Below are positions 27,798 to 38,830 of a stretch of DNA of 64,000 nt, piece after piece. The DNA is from Chrysomallon squamiferum (taxonomy: Eukaryota > Mollusca > Gastropoda > Neomphalida > Peltospiridae), in the NCBI GenBank assembly GCA_012295275.1, contig CM022672.1:31852265-31916264 (forward strand), read 5' to 3'. Within the stretch, counting starts at the first letter, position 1. Every line of letters starts with the position of its first letter. The notes under the pieces were generated by a model. That model made no database searches. It saw nothing but the letters and a program-made list of their open reading frames with translations, and was not told where the DNA came from. The translations under genes were made by a program, and so were the position numbers.

Positions 27798-29048
27798 ACA
27801 CACACAAAAACACAGATACACATACAGCGACACAGGTACGAACATAGTGATTAACGAAACATACAAACCGACATGAACGTTGATAAGAATACAGTTTTTG
27901 TTAGTAATCTAATTATTTTCTAATTAATTAATCTCCCATAATTATCTCTCGTTTTGAAGTCTTACTATACATTCTTTTACACAGATATCTTTATACGGAT
28001 GACGTCGTCCTAACAGGCCACAACGTCACCGGTCTGCTGTATCTATCGAGGAAGTACATCGTCACGACACTGGAAGATCAGTGCGTGCGCTATTTGGAGT
28101 CGTCGTTGTCGTCACGGAATGCGTGCGTCGTGCTGGAACAAGCTCACCTGTTTGATGAACATGATCTAAGAAAAAAAAGTCTGAACTTCATTTTGGAAAA
28201 TGGCGACGAAGTTCTGAAGTCGGATGAAGTCACCGATCTTTGTCACGAATGTCTGGTTGAAATCGTACGATCAGACGAACTGACAGCAGACGAGAAAAAT
28301 GTTTTCGAAGCCGCTGTGAAGTGGGCTGACAGCGCGTGTAAGAAGCAAGGAAGACAGACGAATGCACAGAACATGCGCGAGGCACTGGGAGAGGCCGTGA
28401 AGCACGTGCGTTATCCATTACTCGATCAGACGTATTTTGTAGAACACGTGACACCCACTAACATACTCAGTGAAACAGAAGAAAACAAGATTTTTGAAAA
28501 ACTGGGTGAAGAGTGATGAAGATGTTTCACCTTTTAACTCAAACAAGAGAACTGCAATGATTCGTAAAACACAGATTACAATAAACAGGTTTGGTAGAAC
28601 AAGGTCTGATTACTGGACATGTTCTGGTGAAGTATTTGATCAAGCCATTACTTTCTCTGTCAACAAAAACGCTTTACTTCGCGGATTTCAGTTGTACGGT
28701 CACCGTCAACCACGAAACTACGACGTCAGCGCCTTCGTCACTGACACAAGAACAGACGAAATACTGGACGGGTCTACGCTGACACAGAGATATGAACACG
28801 TCGTGTCTGACGTGTATGACGTCGTGTTCAGACGTCCAGTGAAGATTACTAAAGACACTGAGTACAGCTTGTTTGTTAATGTTAAGGGAGGAAACTCATT
28901 GTGTGGAGTTGAAGGTGAATCAGAAATTGTTGTAGACTCTTTTGTTTGTAGATTTTCTGAGTCACACAAATCTAAACACAGTCACAGAATACTTGGTTTT
29001 ACACATGTGTTTGAAGGACAAATACCTGCTTTGTTATTTTTAGTGTAA
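27474..29048 (+). CDS. BTB-BACK-PHR protein (BTBD3/6-like), frameshifted
   Basis: Exon 1 (27,474-27,730) and exon 2 (from 27,985) join as AA|A and encode a BTBD3/6-type protein, usually an adaptor of Cul3 ubiquitin ligases. The BTB domain spans about residues 10-125 (WQTGKKLMECIEHVF; DVRFVVG; VDAHRFIL; EFLKYLYTDDVVL). The BACK region follows to about 240 (ACVVLEQAHLFDEHDL; VFEAAVKWAD; VRYPLLDQTYF). The reading frame then stops at 28,514-28,516, giving 262 residues. The PHR domain continues at once in another frame to TAA at 29,046-29,048 (NKNALLRGFQLYG; DVSAFVTDT; VFEGQIPALLF). Compared with the left copy, one extra base in the TTTTTGAAAAAC run near 28,493 causes the shift. It could be a recent pseudogene, a truncated functional protein, or a sequencing error at a homopolymer. 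Confidence 0.85.
27985..28516 (+). CDS. BTB gene exon 2, BTB end plus BACK
   Basis: Acceptor TTACACAG at 27,977-27,984. It opens with the BTB-closing YLYTDDVVLTGHNVTGLLYL, runs through the BACK domain and terminates at TGA 28,514 because of the one-base shift. The intron before it holds a (CA)n tract at 27,748-27,810. Confidence 0.85.
28494..29048 (+). pseudogene. PHR domain in the shifted frame
   Basis: Open from the shift point to TAA 29,046-29,048. It starts FLKNWVKSDEDVSPFNSN, the same junction found in frame in the left copy, and carries a full PHR domain (ITINRFGRT to IPALLFLV). PHR domains are beta-sandwich substrate-binding modules at the C-terminus of BTBD1/2/3/6 proteins. The intact, protein-like sequence with no other stop argues that the lesion is recent or artefactual. 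Confidence 0.75.
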
Positions 29049-29287
29049 AAAACAACATCGTTCAAACACTGTCACTTTTAGTCATCACTGGCCTAAAATT
29101 TTTATTTTTATTTATTTGTTTATTGATTTATTTATTTGTTTATTTCTTTGTTTACATTTTTTCTGATGACGTCAGACAGCAGTGATGACGTCATAGACAC
29201 TTGATTTGATTTCAAATTTTCTAATGGATTGTTTTGTGTCAAACAGATACGTGTGAAATGTATATTAACATCTCATTGCTTTATCAT

Positions 29288-29322
<35 letters not shown>

Positions 29323-29820
29323 TTGTTTTTTATTTATTTGTTGAAATGTATATTAACATATCATTTAATTTATTTATTTATTGTTTAAGTATATCTAATG
29401 TTTTTAGTTTGTATATAAAACTTAATATTTTTTACTATTTCTTGCTTCATTTGTACTTTTTCTATTTCGGTTTAAAATGTGTATAAAATAAAACGTAGAT
29501 AAATTATATATATACTTATTGACTGTTGGACATGAAATACAAGAACTGTTATTTGATTTATTTATGAATTTTCTTTTATTCAGATTTATATTAAATATGT
29601 AAGTAAACTAGATTATGATTCAAATTTACTGTTTGTTTGTTTATGTATAAGATGTATATAAAGAAAATGCAAATAAATTTGTTTTTGTATCATGAATTCT
29701 TACATCGTTTAGTTTTGGATTTAATTTGTATTTAGAATATAAACAGAAAAATTATATAGACATAAAAATCAAGTTTTATTATTTAGTTTCTGTAATATTT
29801 TTCTTTTCTGCATGCAGCGT
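29049..29820. other. 3' flank of the BTB gene, AT-rich
   Basis: It holds (TTTA)n runs near 29,105-29,150 and 29,285-29,330 and a likely poly(A) signal AATAAA near 29,487. It matches 10,880-11,550 inverted. No other gene is visible. Confidence 0.5.
29167..29193. promoter_or_regulatory. Pair of CRE-like TGACGTCA sites (right arm)
   Basis: TGACGTCA at 29,167-29,174 and 29,186-29,193, about 120 bp past the end of the PHR reading frame. Both sites and their spacing are unchanged in the left arm although the flanks differ. Confidence 0.4.
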
Positions 29821-29891
29821 GTAATACATAAAGATGTTGTGAGACAGGATTCCAGAGCAGATCCTGTATCTGTACTTGATGTGTGTAGTCT

Positions 29892-30176
<285 letters not shown>

Positions 30177-30700
30177 GTAAAATAAAGAAAAAATATATTT
30201 TATAAAAGAGTTATGAAAATAGGGAGAAATTCCCAGGCTAACTTTAATATATTATGAACAAAACTTTGAAAAATCCGGAGCTATCTACTTCGGATATCTG
30301 GTGTAAATTCGAGAATAAAGTACATTTCATAAATGTCATTTCATAAACAGTGACAACAATTAGCACGTAATTAGACTACCGCGTGGACAAAATGAAATGA
30401 TCGCACTTTGAGAAATCTTAATAAACAATGATGCCAAGCTTCTTGAAATCATCACTATACGCGGTATCCTCCCAACAGTCATATGGTCAGTAGTCATACA
30501 ATCTGGAAAGTAGTCAAGCAGTAAGTAAGCTGGGCATCCCTGTGTAGAGAATCATCAACTAGTCTTGGCTGTGTCTCACTGCTAACTGTTGTAATCACAA
30601 CTCCGGTGGGAAGCTGATTAAGTGTGCATCAAACCTTGACCTATGTTGTTATGAGCTGTATGACAAAAAAGCCTGTGACTAATGGGAGGTAACCCTATAC

Positions 30701-30998
30701 CACTGGTTTTCAACCTTTTTCATACCGCGACGACTTATGAGCAACTCAATATGACCGAAAATCAAATCCCCTTTAAAAAATTTGATTCAATAATATGTAG
30801 GGTTACTATATTTTCATCAACCAAAGACAGTACAGAAGGAAAATATATTCACTATGACGCGTCCCAAACCTATCTACATGTTTTTATTTATTCCTCCTTC
30901 CAAGTCAAGTTGTATAAAGCCAGCACATACCCTACCTAAAGAACGATCTCGCGACCCCCAGAAACAAAGTCTGGCGACCCTCAGGTTGAAAACCTATG
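30701..30998 (+). mobile_element. hAT-type MITE with perfect 8-bp target duplication
   Basis: A 298-bp element with ends CACTGGTTTTCAACC and GGTTGAAAACCTATG (terminal inverted repeats, two mismatches). It is flanked by identical 8-mers CCCTATAC at 30,693-30,700 and 30,999-31,006. An 8-bp duplication and a CAGTGGTTYTCAACC-like terminus are hallmarks of the hAT superfamily. Subterminal CATACCGCGACG and GGCGACCCTCAG are near-complementary. No transposase is encoded; it is non-autonomous. Confidence 0.88.
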
Positions 30999-31256
30999 CC
31001 CTATACGCAGCTAAATCAACAAGATCATTAATAGTGTGATAATACCTAAGTGAATTCACTTATTTACATTAAGTGTTAACAACAGACGTCTGCATAAATA
31101 CGTATTATGCATATTTTGCTTTGTTTTATTGAATTCGTCGTAAAGCGACCTAAAAAACTGAAGTCCGCTGACTGATCGCGCAATGTGTTCTGCAGACCGT
31201 TGTACAAAATGGAGGCAAAATGTATCGATATTCAAGTTTCAAGTGATCTGTTTCAA

Positions 31257-31257
31257 A

Positions 31258-31292
<35 letters not shown>

Positions 31293-31302
31293 ACAAATAA
31301 AT
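31257..31302. repeat. (AAAT)n microsatellite
   Basis: About eleven tetranucleotide units with one variant. Copies of a short interspersed sequence (CCGCTGACTGAYCG, AATGTGTTCTG, ATGGAGGCAAAA) lie just before it (31,163-31,220) and again at 32,974-33,030. Confidence 0.85.
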
Positions 31303-31365
31303 TAAAAGAAAGGCGACCAGACTTTGCCGCGGGTTAATTCTAAGACGAAGTCGATCCCTCGGTTG

Positions 31366-31651
31366 AACCCTGGCAATACAATTTAAAAAACGAAGTCAGG
31401 AAATATTTGACATTATGAAACATAGTGACAGTTACCAACAGTTGTACGAGACTAATATTTCGGCAAAGAGTAACGACCGACAAATTAAAAAATCTGAATA
31501 AATTGACGATACACACAGTGATCCAGTGACCGAAATTTCTTACACTGATATTCTTAAAATGATCAAACAAATTAAATCTTTTGTAACCCGTGTTAAATAT
31601 GCAGACCACGACAGAGAAGTTTGTTTTGAAGAGAAACACGAAAATAAATAG
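31366..31651 (+). pseudogene. Coding relic of unknown origin
   Basis: One frame holds about 94 protein-like codons with a single internal TAA near 31,498. The first half includes EIFDIMKHSDSYQQLYE; the second includes SDPVTEISYTDILKMIKQ and ADHDREVCFEEKHENK. It lies in the block missing from the left arm. No family was recognised and no splice sites are convincing. Confidence 0.3.
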
Positions 31652-31824
31652 ATAAATAAAATAGAAGAAAAAAACGCAGTCGTCTGTGACAGATTGTTTC
31701 TTGATAGACGCTTAACAATAACATTAGAAATAAAATATATTTCGTGTCATTTTAATTTGTGTAAGCCGGCACTCTGTCTAAAATGGCACCTATGATTGGT
31801 CCCAAATGAATCAGTGTCCACTGT

Positions 31825-31843
31825 ACACACACACACACACACG

Positions 31844-31878
<35 letters not shown>

Positions 31879-32040
31879 CTACGCATTCTGTCTGCATAGC
31901 ACACAAATACATGTATTTAAACTTTTTAAACATATATATACGCTCACTCACATACATATCTAACTGTCTTTCATAAACGTACACACACATAAACATACAC
32001 ACACGCACACACACATATACACACATACATATCAATATCT
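31825..32040. repeat. (CA)n-rich DNA
   Basis: (CA)n with CG interruptions at 31,825-31,875, and looser ACAC/ATAC tracts to 32,030. Confidence 0.9.
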
Positions 32041-32119
32041 ACTTGTATGTATGTTTGTTATCTAATCACATTTATCTCTTTCTTAAGCATGCATACATAC
32101 GTAGTACATACGTACATAC

Positions 32120-32469
32120 GTGCAAACATTCAAGTAAGTTGATAAACTTGTAGATGTCAGTGTTTCAAGTAGTTCAAGTTAAGAGTATTGATAAACTAAT
32201 AGTGACAATGTTTCTTGTAGTAGCACACTAAGAAAGTTTATAAATTTGTAGTGACAATGTTTCTAGTACATACTAAGGCAACTGGCAGTAGTGGAGAATT
32301 AACAATCAGTTCTTACATAAGAAGACTGAAAGGAAGAAATAACAACACGTTTGTTTTAAATTACAGTCAGATTTATTTACTAATCTACAATGTTGCATAC
32401 AAGTTTGAGAACCTAAAGATCACAACGTGATGAAATTTATGTTATTTTGAAATTTATTATTATTATTAT

Positions 32470-32522
<53 letters not shown>

Positions 32523-32900
32523 TATTGGTGTCATTTTTATTAAAATTAATTTACTTTTAATCTTCTTTACAGAAATACAAGTGACAGAGAATAATATGTA
32601 AGTAAACCTATCAATTTTGTTAATATATTATCAGATTTAAATTAAAATAACCTTCTTGGACAAGCATGTTTTTTTTTACAGAAACGCTTCTGATAAAGAA
32701 ATAAATTATAAGAAGAGGAAAGGCGCACGCATTTGCGTATGTCACTGTGTACTTGTGTGTGTTGTTGTGTGTATTTGTATGTATCAGTTTGTGTGTGTGT
32801 GTCGGTGTGTGTTTTTGTGTGTCGGTGTGTCATTGGGTGCCAGAGTGTGCGAGCGTTTAACAGTTAAAACAAAACAAAATCGTTGCAAAATATAATTACT
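32120..32900 (+). repeat. Tandem block R1 beside the right arm
   Basis: It contains several copies of a 40-50 bp motif (TTGATAAACTARTAGTGACA, then ATGTTTCTAGTA), then AAATTACAGTCAGATTTATT, (ATT)(ACT)n, AACCTTCTTGGACAAGCAT and a GT-rich end. It recurs with changes at 33,230-34,290, and its second half recurs inverted at 9,150-9,780. Confidence 0.78.
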
Positions 32901-33229
32901 TGTATAAGAACTGTGTTTATTGTCAAACTCTAATCACAACAGTAAACAATGCATTTGACAGAAATAACGGAAATCCGCTGACTGACCGAAGAATGTGTTC
33001 TGGAGATCGTTGGACAAAAATGGAGGCAAAAAAAAAACAAAAAAAACAAACATGAAAAACGTGAAATCGTGACGTCATCGGCGCTCGATACAAGATTAGA
33101 AGTAAAGATGTTTTAACAATGTACTGGGGCAGCGTCCGGTCAGCTTCTACGTCTGTAAACATGTCACGTGATATTTTATAGCAAGAAAAATATTAACAGT
33201 ATTTTAATGTGAGTTATTTGATGTCAGTT

Positions 33230-34290
33230 GTAAGAAACACACTAAGAAGATGATAATAAGGTTTCTAGTAGCAGACTATGTAAATATTTCTGCACTTCAC
33301 ACTAATTCAGCTGATAAACTAGTAGTGACATTGTTTCACTCACTAAGTTCATGAATTTGTATGGACAATGTTTCTAGTTCCACGCACTAAGTAAGTAGTG
33401 AGAATGTTTCTAGTGTAAACGCTAAGTTGATGAACTATAGTGACAATATTCTGAGCAGTATCACGCTGTAAGTTACTTGATGAGTAAGTAATGAAAATGT
33501 TTGTAATATTAAACAGTAAATAAATTGATAAACTAATAGTGACAATGTTTCTAGTACATACTATTTCAGCAGATAGTGGAGCACTAATAATTGGTTGTGA
33601 CACAAGAAAATTGAAAGGAAGAAGTAACAATACGTTTTTTAACATTACAATCAGATTTATTTACTAACATACACTGTGACATACAACATTGTGAACCTTA
33701 AGATTACAATGAACTGAATTTTATTTTATAGTGAAATTTAATTTAACAAGGTATGTTAATTTTCAATTATTTTATGTGGCTTGATTTTTGTTTTCTCTCT
33801 CTCTCGTTTTTTATTTAATATTATTAAAATTAATTTACTTTTAATCTGTTTTACTCTTTACAGAAATATTATGTAATAACCGAGGATAATATGCAAGTAA
33901 ACCTTTCAATTTTGTTAATATATTATCGGATTTAAATTAAAAATAGCCTTCTTGGACAAGCATCTTTTTTCCGAAAGGCTTCAAAAAAAAAAATTAATAA
34001 TAATAATAAAAATTTACAGGAAGAGGAAGCGCGCGTGTATATATGTATCGTTGTGTGTGTGTTTGTCTGTGTGTGTGTTTGTCTGTGTGTGATTGTTGTG
34101 TGTGTTTGTGTTGTGTGTGTGTGTTTGTGTGTTTGTCTGTTTGTGTGTTAGTGTGTGTTTGTCTGTGTGTTGGTGTGTGTTTGTTTGGATCGTGTATGTC
34201 TGTGTATGTTTGTGTATCGGTGTATATTTGTGTGCAAGCGTGTAACACAAGACAAAAAGAAAACAGAATCGTTACAAAATAGAATTACTC
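33230..34290 (+). repeat. Tandem block R2, copy of R1
   Basis: Same order as R1: AGTGACAATGTTTCTAG motifs, ACATTACAATCAGATTTATT, a CCTTCTTGGACAAGCATC block and GT-rich DNA (34,045-34,180). In place of the (ATT)(ACT)n of R1 it has AT-rich DNA. Confidence 0.75.
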
Positions 34291-34503
34291 GTATCTTTTT
34301 CTCAGTTCCTAACTAATCTCTTAGAGCTACATATTTTATATGTGTACTGTACATCTTTATTTGAAATAGAATGGGTATGTCATTGCGTTGTGTGTGTGTG
34401 TATATTAGAGAGAGAGAAGACGGATATAAAACATCTGTGTGTAAAATATTGTGTGCTGTTTTTTTTTGTATCTTGTGTTTTTTTTATTATTATTATTATT
34501 AGC

Positions 34504-34543
<40 letters not shown>

Positions 34544-34815
34544 CTAGCAATTGTTGTTGTTTTTTTCTTTCTGTTATTTCGGGTTTGTTAGTTATTTTTC
34601 TATTTTTAATTTATTATCATTATCGTTATTGTCTTCACAGTTATTTGAATTGTTTCGTTTTGATTTTTTACATTTTTGTTGCTAAATAATGAGTAATACA
34701 TTTTTCTGAATTATTGTTATTATTATTATAAATTGCATTTTATTTCATTTGATATTTGATATTTTTACATTTAATTTTTTATTAATTTCTTTATTTATTA
34801 TTTTTATTAACCGAT
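34291..34815. other. AT-rich DNA with trinucleotide tract
   Basis: (ATT)n then (AGT)n at 34,484-34,541. The 115-codon plus-strand frame across it is dominated by S and I runs and is not accepted as a gene. Confidence 0.5.
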
Positions 34816-37060
34816 ATTAATTATTAATTAATTAATAAATTTATTTATTTATTTATATTTTTTATTATATTATTTTCTTCTTGGATGTATTGTTATTAAT
34901 AGTTGTTTAAGTTAAAGTTAATTTATTTCAGATAAAGATTTAAAATGTTGTTTTTATTTTCAGTTTTTGCTTAAAGATTAGCTGTGTTGGGTCAGTGCAA
35001 GAGAAAATAAAAATATTTACATGGATGCTCACATGAAAATAGTTTAACTTTCTCTTACTGTTTGTTTATGTCTCTGTAGCAGCCAATATTATCCTTCAGT
35101 GTTTATATATTTGCAAAACCATCAGTTTTAGTAAATACTGTTAATTTATATTGCTGTATTATTTATATGTAACATTATGTTTCTATATGCTATTCATGAG
35201 TATCATGTAGGGGCCAGTGTTTTTTTTTTTATGTGATTTACTTTTTTCCTCTTGTATTCTGTGAACTACACAATAAATATGTATCTGTGACTGGATGACA
35301 TATACTGACTGTGATAACAAATGAAGTGAATTCTCAGGAAATGTGTTGTCTCTCATGTGAAGAGTTCAATGTATTTGGTTACCCATTTTGTTAAGCTTTA
35401 TATCTCAGTTTAAGCAGTTAACTTTTAAGGTATTTATGTCAAGCTGTAATACTATAGGCGATGGTGTTTTTTACTTCAGGTATTTTACCTTTTGTAATCC
35501 TAATTTTTTAAATTTTTATTAGAATACAGTGTTAAGAAAAGAATGTAAAGGTTTGCAAATATATAAAAGAATTTTGTGTGGTTTGTGATTGTATAATACT
35601 ATAGCAGATTATTTAATTTGTATGGTTGTGAACTTTATGACTGTCAATAAGATAAAATGAATTTTTCAAAGATCCATTAAAAACTGTCAGTCATAAGAAC
35701 TCAGTCCATTGCAGCTTTTACAGTTACAACATATTTCAAATAATTTCAAAGTTTACAATCATACATTTGTAAAGTAATATTTGACAACTAACAAAAAGCA
35801 AATAATTTATCTAAACATAATACCGTAACATGAAATTATCTTTATCTAAAGATCCAATACTTCATCCAGCACATCAAAACAATCATTCATTTTCAAATTT
35901 TATTAACATTTACTTTGAGAACTCCGATAACAATATACGTCTGAACTGAGATAAATTATCCAGGAATAACAGTTAAACAGTATTAGAAATCTGAAGACAA
36001 AAAATTAATAATAATAAATAAAATAAAATAAATAAAATAAATAAAATAAATAAATAAATAAAAAGAAACGAAAATAAAGAAAGCAAATATTTAGGAAAAA
36101 CAGATATAATAGAAAGTAAATAAAGCAAATCACTTTTCTTTTCAGTCTAATAACTATTGAAACAGCCCTATTATTTATTTATTTATTTATTTATTATATG
36201 TAAAATAATAAAATTTAACTTCATAGCTTTTTAAAGTAATAACAGTTCACATGTGAACCTGCTGGTTTTAGGTACTTAACAAGTTATTAATGTGTTTATC
36301 TTATGATTACAAAATTGGTTCAAATTAATATTGGTTTCTGCCATTATGTGGTTTCCTGTCTATTGTCGCAGACGACAGAAGCTAAGACGGCATTCGGGAA
36401 GGTCCGGAATGATCCGAATGGTCACGACCAGTTTTACGATACTGGGTCAGCGAGTCTCGCGGTTTTGTTTATCAAGACTACAGTCAACTAGTATTTGGCC
36501 TTCAAAGTTAATGTTTATTAAAATATGTTGCAAATTAAAGGTAAGCCGGTACGCCCAATTTATCGAACTACGAGCAAACCTTTTTATGTGAAATCAATAT
36601 TTGAGATAAAGTAATTAATAGTGGCTCTGTAGTCACTATAGTGGTATTATAACTTATAGATAAACAGGTCAAGTCGCCCAAACGGAACTTTGGCCATTTC
36701 AAGCCCTATATTACAGTGTGTACAGTATAATATACAATATAGGCCTATATATGTATTTCGCTAAGTAATATTTAAAAAAAATATATATGTATATACACAT
36801 TTCTAATAATCTTGCTGTTATGAAGTGGATAGGTATATTTAAAAATTCATTTAAATTTTATTGTGTGTGAAAGACATTTATATATATATTAGCTAATAGG
36901 AATCATGCTGGTATTTTCAAGTAAATTACAGTTGTTATTGTTCTTATTATTGTTGTTGTTGTTGTTGTTATAAAATCTTTTACAACTATTAATCATGTAT
37001 ATTTGTTATATATTTATTTTGTATTTACAGATGGCTGAACTTCCACTGGAGTCCATATTG
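34816..37060 (+). repeat. 2.2-kb direct repeat, copy 1 (partner at 61,774-64,000)
   Basis: It is nearly identical to the sequence after the N gap. About ten differences are visible by eye, mostly homopolymer length changes and single bases, plus a 12-bp deletion in copy 2 at the position of 36,383. It includes the leader exon and the start of the coding exon of the candidate gene at 36,372-37,910. Such high identity fits alternative haplotypes or a very recent duplication. Confidence 0.93.
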
Positions 37061-37910
37061 TCCAAGATGTTTATCATGTCATTTCGCTTGGAATTATCAC
37101 AGTTGTGTCCATATTGGCTGTGCAGAATGTTTTATACAAACCAGAGGTTTGAAATTCATTTTTGTATTCGTATTACAGATATGATTAAGCTATTATAACA
37201 TTAAACATCCAAAATTATTATTAAACAAATTTTACATAAAACATCTTTTTTGTATTGAAGATGAAAAAAATTACATTACAAGGAAATGAATTTATTGTTT
37301 TTAAAAACAGAAAGAAGTAAAAGTATTCATGAATAAAATAAATTATTTTTCCTCCATCCTAAAGATTTTTTTAATTTTTTTTTTTTTTTATATTTATGGG
37401 AAATAATCTTTTTTAAGAAAAATGTTTGACACAATGAAAGTTTTGTTACTAAACTGAAAAAAAAATTAAGCTTTCAAATTCCTTTTTGTTGGTTATTATG
37501 AACAATAATAAAAAACAGAACAATCTGAGAAAAATAAATTTATTCTGACTAAATAATCTGTAATTTTAATATTTTAGGTGATATTTAAATAGTAATTTGT
37601 TTTTGTTTCCAGAGATTACCAATGATAAATTGAATACTTCTTTTTTTTTTTTAGTTAATTATAATTTTATTTATTAGAGTTATCAATAATAAATGTTAAC
37701 TTTTTTTTATGGTTTATCAATGATAAATGTAATTTATTACTTTACAGGATAAACAAGCTCTTTCTGTCCAGAAAAAAGGCCAGTTTCCTTCAGGCCAAGG
37801 ATGACCACTTGACCGTGTGTGTAGTGCACAGTTCAGTGAAGAACAATCACTTCTCCAGTCCTGACTGTTGTACAGACTCGGACATTCAGATGTACTCAAC
37901 ATGTTTGTAG
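36372..37910 (+). CDS. Candidate spliced gene, 92-aa product, unknown family
   Basis: Coding exons 37,031-37,146 and 37,748-37,910 join in phase (AG|G). They have canonical sites: TTTACAG before each, and CCAGAG|GTTTGA between them. The product is 92 aa, starting MAELPLESILSKMF and ending SDIQMYSTCL. A relatively GC-rich, CpG-containing leader exon at about 36,372-36,540 ends AAAG|GTAAGC, and the ATG is the first triplet after the next acceptor. The protein has six cysteines and no recognised domain. Another frame of exon 37,031-37,146 is also open and cysteine-rich (CPRCLSCHFAWNYHSC) but meets a stop at once in the next exon. Further exon-like pieces downstream suggest a longer transcript, possibly non-coding. 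Confidence 0.4.
37031..37146 (+). CDS. Candidate gene, first coding exon
   Basis: 38 codons plus two bases from ATG at 37,031, with acceptor TTGTATTTACAG and donor CCAGAG|GTTTG. Its first 30 bases recur at 63,971-64,000. Confidence 0.4.
37748..37910 (+). CDS. Candidate gene, last coding exon
   Basis: Acceptor ATTACTTTACAG at 37,736-37,747. The frame stays open for 54 codons to TAG at 37,908-37,910. Codon content (Lys, Ser and Asp rich) is more gene-like than the surrounding DNA. Confidence 0.4.
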
Positions 37911-38523
37911 ACAGATGCTGGGTATATTGGACAAGTAATTCAGTTTACTACCATATTTTATAAACATTAAATTTAAAATAATAAATTACTTAATTTCACC
38001 AGAGAATGTTTTAATATTAATATTATTATATATAATTTTTTTGTTCATTTGTAAATAATGATGTATGTTGATGCAAATATAAATACAGACTTTGTCATTG
38101 ATTTAGCAATTGTGATAACATAGCTGTAAGAGGAAATAGCCAACTGAACATGTATTTTAGAAAGTTTGAATTTAAAATTAAGAATAAGATGAAGATTATA
38201 GATTTTATTTGTTATGAATTTAAAAGAAATATATATAAAAAAAAAAAAAAGTATATTTTATTTTTAAATTTAGTAGATTCAAACTTAAAGCTTCTGACTT
38301 GATTTGTTCAAACTTGTGTTAAACACACACATCCCCAGATAATCAGAAATACAGTAACAACAAGAAATATTTTAATAAATACAATTTGACTTTATTTCAT
38401 TTCAGTTAAATTTTATTTCACTCTACATATATATTAGTTGAAAACATCATTTGAAATTCAAATGAAGAAATAAAATTATTATAGTCATTCTACAAAAAAG
38501 TACAATTAATGTTTTATTTTCAG

Positions 38524-38830
38524 AAACAAGGTGTATGTTATGTAAGAATCACTACAGAGTACAAAATCTATTTACAGAAGATTCTTACAGCAAAGAAATC
38601 ACAGGACAGTTACAGAGAATCAGATGTTTTACATCAGTGCTGTTTTAGCAGACTGAGTGATTGGTAAGTAAACTGTATGTACATTACATTTGTAATACGG
38701 TTACTGACATTTGTATTTCTAAATGTATGAATGTCATGTCTGATTTTTCACACAGGGTACAGAAATCTATTTACAGCAGATTCTTCACACCATGTTAGTT
38801 TAACTGTCTGCTTGACTGATAAATAAATGT
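38524..38830 (+). other. Exon-like segments downstream, possible non-coding transcript
   Basis: A 140-bp segment (38,524-38,663) is bounded by TTTTATTTTCAG and TTG|GTAAGT and is open in one frame (KQGVCYVRITTEYKIYLQK at its start). It would join in phase with 38,757 after TTCACACAG, reaching TAG within 15 codons, and an AATAAA follows near 38,822. The two segments share an internal motif (TACAGAAATCTATTTACAG-like), so one may have arisen from the other. Another strong acceptor (ATTTCAG) is at 39,273-39,279. Confidence 0.3.

Noticed and set aside
37031-37146. Alternative cysteine-rich frame of the candidate exon (CPRCLSCHFAWNYHSC, CAECF), reminiscent of a zinc-binding module
   Set aside because: It meets a stop at the first codon of the next exon and has no start codon; the ATG frame stays open across the junction.
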